Source of the DNA: CAZQYB01 sp964582985
GTDB lineage: Bacteria > Planctomycetota > Phycisphaerae > Sedimentisphaerales > Anaerobacaceae
Direction: 5' to 3'
NCBI GenBank assembly: GCA_964582985.1
Contig: CAZOUM010000045.1
Coordinates: 1-23,932, forward strand
Length of the DNA stretch: 23,932 nucleotides
The notes under the pieces were generated by a model, which did not search any database, was not told where the DNA came from, and saw only the letters and a list, made by a program, of their open reading frames with translations. Positions 7,954-15,101 of the stretch are shown one piece after another. The first letter of the stretch is position 1. Each line of letters begins with the position of its first letter. The position numbers and the translations under genes were made by a program.

Positions 7954-9423
7954 TTACACCGCTTCATTTACAATTTCAACTTCTTTAAATCTGCAGAAAT
8001 GCTCGAGTTCCTTGGTGATATCTCCATAACATGTCACCCGGTGCAGTCCGTGCGACCAGTTTTTCCATAATTTCTCTGCATCGCCGTCCACCTTGACCGT
8101 AATTTTAGTCCGGCAACCTCTGTCCGCCTCAATTCCAACCGGCGTATCAATAATTTCGCCTGTGAAATATAGTAGGAGGTCCATACCGTCCGAACGAACC
8201 AATTTTGCCTGAGTGACTTTTTGGCCGATGCGCATCCTCACCTGCGGGACAGCGCCCTCCCGACGCTCCATAATGCTGCGCAGCTTGTATGGAGCAGCAG
8301 GACCATCCGGCCCATCCATTTTCGTTGTTCCCATACAGTGAGCGAGGATGGCACTATTACCGGATTCGTCTATGGTAGGATCACTGACAAAACCTGGTCT
8401 TCCCACCAGTCCCTGGAATATTATGTGTGTCATAGCAGAACGCAAATCCGATTCACAAATACCGCCTAATCCCATATTGTTCAGCCTGATAAAACCAATA
8501 CAAGGGTAGGCATAAGACTGGCAGAGCGGCTTGAACATACTGCCGTAACAATCGGCGGTCATTACGGTTGCATTTTCTTCATCCAACAACTTTTCAAAAG
8601 CCAGTGCCAGTTTGCAGGACTTGAATATTTCCTCTTCAGAGGGTTCGATAACTTTAACGGCCTCCCGAACCCAGCGGTCGGACTCAGCCTTTGCTTGGCT
8701 GTCACTGACGGCTTCACAAGCATCAAGCACTCGTTTGAGTTCGATTTGTTTAATCTCTGTACCGAATTTATTTCTTATGTTGTTAACATATTCTGTTGGT
8801 TGCCTGGACGACCGACTTGTCAGGTTAAGAATCTTGGCTTCTCGTAAATGGTGAATCGCTCGAAAAGGTCTTATAGCAACGGCCAGTTGTTTATAGTCAC
8901 CGGTTAGTATGCACTCCAATTTGGCTCCAAGTTCCTGTTTCCGCAGGGCACCGAATGCGGTCCATTGATGCCCCGAATACGGAACAGCAAAAACAGTAGT
9001 TGGCTTTTGCAACTTCAGAATTTCTTTCAGGATGCCACCTGTTCCCATCGTGAGATGAATCACTAAGACGCCGTCAACATCTTTTAACCTGTGTTTAAGC
9101 ACGGCAACCTGTTCTGGAGAGGCAACCAGCTCATCCACCACAAACTCCACATCTGACAATTCGTCTTTCAATTTCGCAAACTCAGACTCATAGAACCGGA
9201 TTTCTTTTTTCAAGTCCAGCTCCGGCTTCGGCCAATACGGATTCTCTGGCCTTCCCATATAAATCCTGGCAACTTTGACTTTTGTTCCTCTACAGCCCGG
9301 GCTTATAAGCCTCGAACGCTTTGGATTTGCACCAAATGCTAAAATGCTCGGAGCGCCAAGGCACATCGCGCCCCCAACTGCTGTCAACTGCAGAAACTCC
9401 CTTCGATTAACTTCCTTTTCCAT
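7954..9423 (-). CDS. Tat-exported L-fucose/L-arabinose isomerase-fold protein
   Basis: The 489-residue protein starts MEKEVNRREFLQL, a twin-arginine signal followed by a hydrophobic stretch ending near PSILAFG. The mature part follows the FucI/AraA fold: a Rossmann-like N-terminal domain (VKVARIYMGRPENPYW, then DGVLVIHLTMGTGG) and a C-terminal half with TADCYGS, ICESDL, GRPGFVSDP and ILAHC. The Glu in CESDL, the Asp in SDP and a late His match expected metal-ligand positions. L-fucose isomerase makes L-fuculose from L-fucose in the cytoplasm, so an export signal is unusual. A frame-extending TTG lies at 9429, but AAAGGAGG at 9430-9437 is placed for the ATG at 9423. It is the middle gene of the minus-strand run. 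Confidence 0.82.
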   Translation of the reverse strand: MEKEVNRREFLQLTAVGGAMCLGAPSILAFGANPKRSRLISPGCRGTKVKVARIYMGRPENPYWPKPELDLKKEIRFYESEFAKLKDELSDVEFVVDELVASPEQVAVLKHRLKDVDGVLVIHLTMGTGGILKEILKLQKPTTVFAVPYSGHQWTAFGALRKQELGAKLECILTGDYKQLAVAIRPFRAIHHLREAKILNLTSRSSRQPTEYVNNIRNKFGTEIKQIELKRVLDACEAVSDSQAKAESDRWVREAVKVIEPSEEEIFKSCKLALAFEKLLDEENATVMTADCYGSMFKPLCQSYAYPCIGFIRLNNMGLGGICESDLRSAMTHIIFQGLVGRPGFVSDPTIDESGNSAILAHCMGTTKMDGPDGPAAPYKLRSIMERREGAVPQVRMRIGQKVTQAKLVRSDGMDLLLYFTGEIIDTPVGIEADRGCRTKITVKVDGDAEKLWKNWSHGLHRVTCYGDITKELEHFCRFKEVEIVNEAV

Positions 9424-9467
9424 TTGCAACCTCCTTTTTCATTTTTTCTTTCCGCCTATGGCGGATT

Positions 9468-11855
9468 CTAATTTGCTTTCATTATAGCTACGTCCCCGCG
9501 ACGCTTTTCAGGCGTAACTTTTAACATCTCGATTTCTCCCTTCCGAAAAACACCTTCAACCACCGTTTGATGAGGAGCGTGAAGTTTGAAATCGACGTTC
9601 CAATCCTTTGGCCAGGCCGGGAAGAGGTATATTTTCTTGTCAACGCTCTGCATCAGCATTTCTTGTAGGCCGATCATTCCTGCTCCGAGCCAGTTGTGGT
9701 CAGGGCTCCAGTCGTCACTGTCCCTGAATGCCGGAAACCGCAGCCCCGAATCACTAAGCTTGAAAATCGCGATCTCTTTGGCTTCATCTGTAAAGCCCAG
9801 ACACGCGGTGAATATTCCGCCCTGATACCACGGCTCGCGCATCTTTTTCTGTCGCTGCCTCAAACCATCTGTCCACGTGTATCTTGCAAGCTCTAATCCC
9901 GGCCTGCCGATACCATAGAGTCCATACGGAAAAACAGCATATAGTTCGGGAATTTCTCCAACCGCAAACTTCCTCCACTCTTTCGCGCCAGCAAGATACT
10001 GCCGGCCATCTTTTTCTTTGCGCGGAAGCGGCGGCACACGCTTCAGTATTGCTCTAAATTTCTCCTTCTTGGCAGAAGGCACAAGCTCGTCCGGGAGTTC
10101 AACCAAACGAGAAAGCACCGCCTTAAGTCCCGCGATGACGTCAGCCGGATTCTTTGCATCAACATACGATTCGCAGCCTCGTGAAGGAAAAATGACCAGC
10201 TTTCCATTCTCATCCAGCGGCTTGCCGGTACGTTTCTTATGCCGAAACTGGTAATGCTCGTCAAAAAAGGTCACCGAACTTTCAATAAACGGCATATAGA
10301 CGGAAATGTCTCTTTTGGAATAACGGTAATACTCAAGAATCATAAACGAAAAATCCAGTTGATGCCCAAACTGATAAACACAGCCTATGGATTGAACGCC
10401 CGTTGGTGTCCCCGGCTTGCGCAGACCCCACCTGGAAACCCCGTTGAGCCAGCCATAGCAGGAGCCGACAGGCAGCCCGAAATTCTCAAGCTGCTCAGTG
10501 AACGAACAGCCATCGTGCCCCCAGTAGACTTTTGTTCTCAGTTCCGCCGTGCCAAGGGCGCGACGGTAAAACTCAAATTGCGAGGGCATCGTATCAAAGT
10601 CACCGTTCTTGAGCATCGGCCAGTAAACCAGCCGCTGGTTTTGAGCTGTGAAACTGCCGCCGCCCCAGGTGCGAAAGTCCGGGCTTTCCGTTTTGACGCC
10701 CCTTTTGTTTCGGACAAAAGCCGGGTCATAAGTAAAAAAGCTGCCATTAAATTTAGTAGGCCACTTACCGTAGGTATTGCACCCGAGCATATAACGGAAC
10801 AACTGATAATTTCGACCTACCTGCCAGCCTTTGTCATTCGGGTCCGGCTTTTCAGAGTTGATAAAAACGTGACCGCGTTCCCAGAATTGCTTCCACCAGG
10901 CCTGATGCTTACTCCACGCGGACTCCTGCGACCTATCAGCCTCATCCACTAATTTATACAAACCCCTCTTCCACTGCTCAATAGTTTCGGGCTGGCCCGT
11001 GTGCAGGTATATTTTCAACTTGTGAGATTTTTTGGCAGACTTGCTGTGCAGCTTCCAGGCCGCAAAACGTGTGTCTGCATAGTGACCGCGGGATGCGCCT
11101 GCCGAAACCATCCCGTCGCCTTTCATCAGCCCGCCGAATGTCCTGTTCTTCAGGGGATTCCACATCTGGTCCTTGACCTCTTCCAGTTCCTGTTGTTTCA
11201 CTTCCTTATCAAAAAGAAGGTCATCATTTCTGTTGCGATGATACCAGAGGACAGTATTTTTCCTGTACTCGACGGAATCTGCGTACATCGTGACCTTTCG
11301 CGGGTATCCGACCAGGCTCATACAGGGAAAGCGCGTTTTCCTGTCATCAGCCGGTAGTTCCCGCGCAGTTGTACGCCAGTTCTCATATTGAGCTGTTACG
11401 GATGTGGGTTTGTCACTGCTGATATCAACATGAATCACCGGACGAAATATCTCGACCCAGATTTTAATAATCGTGCCGATTTGCGCAGTTTTGCCGGTGA
11501 TTTCGATATAGCCCTGTCGCAACTTCAACTCCTGCCGGAATGTACCTTCCCTGCTAAAAGGATTGGGGCTTAGTTTAAGCCGAACGCGCCCTAATTTCAA
11601 CATATGATTATTCTCGTCGAACGTGCCGCTTCGGCCGATATAAAACAGCAACTCGTCGTTTTCCATCCACACGTTCAGACCAATATCACCGCCCCCAACC
11701 GGCATAGATTCGCTCGGGTTGCTGCTCTGCGAATCCCAAACTACATTGTAGCTGTTCAGAATATCTGCGCTCTGCGCGTTAGCACCCAAAAGCAAACCTG
11801 TGACGAGGAAACCAACAATATTCACAACTAACCTGCAATTTGGGCTTTTCTCCAT
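9468..11855 (-). CDS. DUF5703 / GH95-like exported protein
   Basis: The 795-residue protein has a signal peptide (FLVTGLLLGANAQSA). The DUF5703-type N-terminal domain follows, recognised from SMPVGGGDIGLNVW and the later FYIGRSGTFDENN and GRVRLKLSPNPF. The helical remainder resembles the GH95 barrel, with QNQRLVYWPML where GH95 has its conserved MNYWPA segment and a late CYGW, GLYGIGRPG and YTWTDG. DUF5703 proteins sit beside GH95 enzymes in glycan-degrading bacteria, but their activity is undescribed as far as I know. The ATG at 11855 is preceded in frame by a GTG at 11861; neither has a strong ribosome site. It ends 44 bases before the isomerase-like start and begins 45 bases after the GH95 stop. 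Confidence 0.85.
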   Translation of the reverse strand: MEKSPNCRLVVNIVGFLVTGLLLGANAQSADILNSYNVVWDSQSSNPSESMPVGGGDIGLNVWMENDELLFYIGRSGTFDENNHMLKLGRVRLKLSPNPFSREGTFRQELKLRQGYIEITGKTAQIGTIIKIWVEIFRPVIHVDISSDKPTSVTAQYENWRTTARELPADDRKTRFPCMSLVGYPRKVTMYADSVEYRKNTVLWYHRNRNDDLLFDKEVKQQELEEVKDQMWNPLKNRTFGGLMKGDGMVSAGASRGHYADTRFAAWKLHSKSAKKSHKLKIYLHTGQPETIEQWKRGLYKLVDEADRSQESAWSKHQAWWKQFWERGHVFINSEKPDPNDKGWQVGRNYQLFRYMLGCNTYGKWPTKFNGSFFTYDPAFVRNKRGVKTESPDFRTWGGGSFTAQNQRLVYWPMLKNGDFDTMPSQFEFYRRALGTAELRTKVYWGHDGCSFTEQLENFGLPVGSCYGWLNGVSRWGLRKPGTPTGVQSIGCVYQFGHQLDFSFMILEYYRYSKRDISVYMPFIESSVTFFDEHYQFRHKKRTGKPLDENGKLVIFPSRGCESYVDAKNPADVIAGLKAVLSRLVELPDELVPSAKKEKFRAILKRVPPLPRKEKDGRQYLAGAKEWRKFAVGEIPELYAVFPYGLYGIGRPGLELARYTWTDGLRQRQKKMREPWYQGGIFTACLGFTDEAKEIAIFKLSDSGLRFPAFRDSDDWSPDHNWLGAGMIGLQEMLMQSVDKKIYLFPAWPKDWNVDFKLHAPHQTVVEGVFRKGEIEMLKVTPEKRRGDVAIMKAN

Positions 11856-11900
11856 ACTCACTCGCTTCAGCTTACGGTAATATTATTACACTGTACTGTC

Positions 11901-14411
11901 TTACATAACCTTCAGACTACCATCAAATCGATAACTCTTCCCCACCCCGGTTTTCAGTTTAACCATTTTTTCTCCGTAGCGAACCTTGCAGCTGTTGCCA
12001 AGTTGTGAGCGGATAACCGCAGTTGTAAGTTTGCCGTCCTTCCAGTAAATATCCACTTCAAAGCCGCCACGGGCGCGCAGACCTTTGATATGACCGTTGG
12101 GCCAGGTCTTCGGCAGGGCGGGTAATAGTCTGATTGCCCCCGGCTCCGAAAAAAGCAGCATTTCCATCATCGCCGCCGGTATCCCGCTGGCCGCCTCAAA
12201 CTGATACATCGGAGGCTTATGGTCGTACAACCAAAGAGTAGTGAACAGGTTCGGCAGCCTATAGCCGCGAGCTACAATCTCCAAAGCTTTCCACGCTGGC
12301 TCACCTTGCTCCAGGCGGGCGAATGTGCAAGCCGCCTGGACATATGACCACGCACAGGGGTACTCAAACTCGCTCATTTTCCTACCCATCGCCACTCGGC
12401 ACGCCTCGAAAAGCTTCGGCTTCCGCTCCCGAGTAACCTCAATGCCAGGGTAAACCGGATACAGATGCGACATATGCCGATGTTCATAATTGTCTTTGAA
12501 GCCCGGGTGCGACCATTCTTTCAGAGCACCATCTTCATTAACCTGATAGGACGGCAATTTCTCCAGCATCTTGCGCCATCGCTTAACACCTTCCTTTTCA
12601 ATGCCCAACAATTTGCAAGCGTCACACAGGTTAGTCAACAGTTCTCGCGCAACGGCAATATCCATCGTGGCATTGATAGTGCAAGAGCTCTTGACATTAG
12701 ACGGGACGTTCTCGGGAGAAAAAGATGGGCTGAAGACGTATCGACCATTTTTCTCTTCAATTAGGAAATCCTCATAGAACAAAGCAACTTCTTTCATAAA
12801 TGGCACAGCGCGTTTTTCAAGAAAGCCGCGGTCGCCTGTGTAAAGCCAGTAGTCGTAGAAGAGCTCCGCCAGCCAGCCGGCACCCGCAGTCCAGTAGCTC
12901 CAGCCAAGACCCGAAAGCCCGTGGGTCGTCCCTGAGAGGGGAGCCAAAATACCCCGGCAGCCACTGATGTTCCGCGCATTCGTGCGAAAATCATCCAGCA
13001 TCGACTCATAGTAGTCAAAGTACGACAGGGTAATCTCAGCCATATTACCCGGCAGCGCCTGCCAATAGTTCATTTGAATGTTCATATCATTGTGATAATC
13101 TGCAGCCCACGGTGGCCCGTATAAACCATTCCAGATGCCTTGCAGGTTGGCCGGCATTCCTTTCGAAGTGCTGCTGCAGAGCAGCGCATATCGCCCGAAG
13201 TCAAACATCCTCTCCATCAAAGCATTCAAAGCCTGGCCATGATTGGCTTCGTTGACCAATTTCTCGTTGGAAAGTTTTCGCTCTCTTTTTCTTCCGCCGA
13301 GTTCCAGCTCCACCCGCATAAACAACTCCCGGTGAAGCGCGGCGTGGCGCTCCAGCAGATAGTCGTAATCCGCTCGTAAAGATTCAACATCGCTGCAGAT
13401 GCGCCTAAGCGCAGCAGTGCTTTCCTCGTTTGCGAACAGTTTGATGATTATCATTACTTCGTCAGCCTGCCTGGCATTGACTTGTAGATTCGACGTTTTC
13501 GCGCTGCCGCCCTTGACCACCACACGGGCGCAGCCGCCATATTCACCGCCAACCAAACGATACTTGCCCCCGACATCGTATTTGGCAAGTAAGGTAAGTA
13601 GGTTCTTCTCAGCCGTCAGATTGAAAGTTATTGGCACTTCGTCGAGTCTAATCTTAGCAACGCGTTCTATTGGGAACCTTGGTACCCGGACGTTCCTACC
13701 ATCTCCTAATTCGTCGCGTTTTAGACCTGTGGGCAACAAACCAATCTGGCAGTTAATCATACCAGGTCTTGAAGCCTTGATGCTCATGATAACAGCATTA
13801 TCTCGGCGCGAAACGAATACCTTACGGTGATAGGTTACGCTCTCTTGCTTCCAGGTTACTATTGCCTCGCCCGTCTCGAAGTTCACGATGCGATACACGT
13901 CCGTAATCTTCCCGGCCATCGGCATATCGATGGTGACATTGAACGCCGGATGGAAGGAGTCTGACCCTTGATGGTCGTACTCCACCTTGACCTTGTCGCG
14001 ATAATACCGGCCTGCCTCTTCGTATCGACCCTCACCAACTAATCGACGCAACTTTGGCATATGTTCCGAAACGTCTGGAAGAGTCGGTTTTTGCGTCGTA
14101 AGCAATAACGAATCGTGGTTGAGAATAATTGTTTCGTTTTCAATCTTGCCGAACACCAAGGCCCCAACTCGCCCGTTGCCGGTGGGCATGGCCTGGTCCC
14201 ATTTCTCCGCCGCTTTGGTTTCCGGCTCGTGCCGCGGTATCGGCCTGGAAAATATCATCTCGTGCTTTCTGCCTGCTGCCTCGTCTTGCGACGAGAGACG
14301 CAGAGGCCAGCCCACCGACCGCTCTGCTGTCTGGCGCGCATAAATTTCGGGCTGCAGCAGCAGCAACATTAGCACAAGTGCCAGCCCCTTGTGATTTTTT
14401 TTGATTCTCAT
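11901..14411 (-). CDS. GH95 alpha-L-fucosidase / alpha-L-galactosidase-type enzyme
   Basis: GH95 enzymes are inverting exo-hydrolases that release terminal L-fucose (or L-galactose) from glycans. The 836-residue protein has a signal peptide (LALVLMLLLLQ, cleavage near IYARQ). The GH95 N-terminal motif MPTGNGRVGALVFG lies at 75-88 with ILNHDSLL after it. The barrel carries GMPANLQGIWN at 418-428, DMNIQMNYW at 442-450, SPSFSPEN at 561-568 and HRHMSHLYPVYPG at 644-656. Glu567 in SPEN is the likely general acid. Two other active-site positions differ from the usual pattern: Asp442 replaces the first Asn of N-X-N, and Glu739 in YQFE replaces the Asp of FQID. It is first in the minus-strand run and has no clear Shine-Dalgarno sequence. 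Confidence 0.93.
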   Translation of the reverse strand: MRIKKNHKGLALVLMLLLLQPEIYARQTAERSVGWPLRLSSQDEAAGRKHEMIFSRPIPRHEPETKAAEKWDQAMPTGNGRVGALVFGKIENETIILNHDSLLLTTQKPTLPDVSEHMPKLRRLVGEGRYEEAGRYYRDKVKVEYDHQGSDSFHPAFNVTIDMPMAGKITDVYRIVNFETGEAIVTWKQESVTYHRKVFVSRRDNAVIMSIKASRPGMINCQIGLLPTGLKRDELGDGRNVRVPRFPIERVAKIRLDEVPITFNLTAEKNLLTLLAKYDVGGKYRLVGGEYGGCARVVVKGGSAKTSNLQVNARQADEVMIIIKLFANEESTAALRRICSDVESLRADYDYLLERHAALHRELFMRVELELGGRKRERKLSNEKLVNEANHGQALNALMERMFDFGRYALLCSSTSKGMPANLQGIWNGLYGPPWAADYHNDMNIQMNYWQALPGNMAEITLSYFDYYESMLDDFRTNARNISGCRGILAPLSGTTHGLSGLGWSYWTAGAGWLAELFYDYWLYTGDRGFLEKRAVPFMKEVALFYEDFLIEEKNGRYVFSPSFSPENVPSNVKSSCTINATMDIAVARELLTNLCDACKLLGIEKEGVKRWRKMLEKLPSYQVNEDGALKEWSHPGFKDNYEHRHMSHLYPVYPGIEVTRERKPKLFEACRVAMGRKMSEFEYPCAWSYVQAACTFARLEQGEPAWKALEIVARGYRLPNLFTTLWLYDHKPPMYQFEAASGIPAAMMEMLLFSEPGAIRLLPALPKTWPNGHIKGLRARGGFEVDIYWKDGKLTTAVIRSQLGNSCKVRYGEKMVKLKTGVGKSYRFDGSLKVM

Positions 14412-14700
14412 CAGTTTTAATCTGGTTTCTTCTGGTAACTACGCCTTGTTCTCGGTCACACCACAACCGGCCTTATAGTAACGAAAACCACTTTAGCACG
14501 CAACAGCTCTCTAAGTCCAGGTGGTGCGCCTCCGGTAATCATCGCCAATATCGCAAAATTCTTGAAAGACCTTATGAAAGATAACGCAAAATAGCTAAGG
14601 GCCAACACGCCTTTCTGAGGGTTTGGAGCCATTTTTATGAACACAGGTAGGTTTCTTCCGCCAATTACTTCCAAAACATCTGATGGAGAAGAAGATTTGA

Positions 14701-14729
14701 TTGACAAAGCTTTTGTCTTGTCGTATAAT
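14701..14729 (+). promoter_or_regulatory. Perfect sigma-70-type promoter
   Basis: TTGACA at 14701-14706 and TATAAT at 14724-14729 are exact consensus boxes with the ideal 17-base spacer. Transcription should start near 14736, where G14736 is also the first base of a long stem. Full-consensus promoters are rare and usually mark strong, constitutive or RNA-gene transcription. Confidence 0.85.
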
Positions 14730-14735
14730 ATATAT

Positions 14736-14866
14736 GTTGCGTGTGCAAGCAGACGGCTTCGCCAATTGCACCATCCGCGGTAATGTGTACGAAAAGGCAC
14801 ATCGCAACAGGGAGACGGGCTTACAAGTTGTTCCTTATCAAACGCCTGCGTCTCCCTTATTTTATG
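14736..14866 (+). ncRNA. Candidate structured small RNA or attenuator leader, two hairpins
   Basis: The predicted transcript folds at once. GTTGCG plus TGTGC (14736-14746) pairs with GCACA and CGCAAC (14797-14801 and 14803-14808) with a single bulged T, closing an apical part that contains GGCTTCGCC and CCGCGG. A second hairpin (14809-14857) follows directly and ends in a U-rich tail. Size would be about 130 bases. I compared it by eye with SRP RNA, RNase P, 6S, and the common riboswitch motifs I know (TPP, FMN, c-di-GMP-I, fluoride, ZTP) and found no match. It could be an independent small RNA or a leader that controls the rightward sugar genes by termination. Confidence 0.6.
14809..14864 (+). 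terminator. Terminator-like hairpin ending the candidate small RNA
   Basis: AGGGAGACG (14809-14817) pairs with CGTCTCCCT (14849-14857), extended by GGC (14818-14820) with GCC (14844-14846) past a two-base bulge. The sequence after the stem is TATTTTA, a fair U-rich tail. The loop is long (23 bases) for an intrinsic terminator, so read-through or regulated termination is possible. Confidence 0.55.
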
Positions 14867-14888
14867 CGCATTGCGATTCTTGTGATAG

Positions 14889-14898
14889 GCCACGTGGC
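14889..14898. promoter_or_regulatory. Perfect palindrome, possible operator
   Basis: GCCACGTGGC is a ten-base perfect palindrome about 20 bases after the terminator-like tail and 200 bases before the dehydrogenase start. Such a site could bind a dimeric regulator. No regulator gene is in the window and no second copy was noticed, so this is only a candidate. Confidence 0.25.
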
Positions 14899-15101
14899 GT
14901 GCAGACAAGATACCTGTTTGCTTCCACAAATAACGCAAACTCCCCAAAAAGCGTTCATCGACTCGTAGCAAAGAATTTTGCTTTACTAAAGTTGCTTATT
15001 TAGTGATATTAACCATCTGTAATTGCGCGGACGCGGGCAAAGGCACCAATGCAGCGTAAATGTTAATAGATTAGGCAGATGACAAAACTGAAATAGAAAT
15101 T

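Larger units (their letters stand above)
14412..15101. other. 690-base divergent control region
   Basis: No gene is supported here. A 171-codon minus-strand open frame (14456-14971) has no family features and runs across the perfect promoter at 14701-14729. The left half (14412-14700) should hold the promoter of the minus-strand hydrolase run, but I see no good -35/-10 pair on that strand. The right half holds the promoter, a two-hairpin RNA, the palindrome at 14889-14898 and a small hairpin, AGCAAA (14967-14972) with TTTGCT (14977-14982). About 235 bases remain between the terminator-like hairpin and the ATG of the dehydrogenase gene. Confidence 0.7.

Noticed and set aside
10239..10952. 237-codon plus-strand open frame opposite the DUF5703 gene
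   Set aside because: Antisense to a well-supported long gene; no start signal and no family resemblance.
14472..14503. TTGCGT and TATAAG on the minus strand as promoter for the hydrolase run
   Set aside because: The spacer is 20 bases and the -35 box is weak; not better than chance in this region.
14736..14866. Assignment of the structured RNA to SRP RNA, 6S RNA or RNase P RNA
   Set aside because: The conserved SRP apical loop, the 6S central-bubble layout and the RNase P core segments are all absent by eye.
14456..14971. 171-codon open frame on the minus strand in the divergent region
   Set aside because: No recognisable motif, unusual composition, and it runs through the perfect promoter and the structured RNA on the other strand.
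14701..15003. 100-codon plus-strand open frame just after the -35 box
   Set aside because: It starts at the -35 box itself, upstream of the predicted transcript start, and reads through both hairpins; no protein features.
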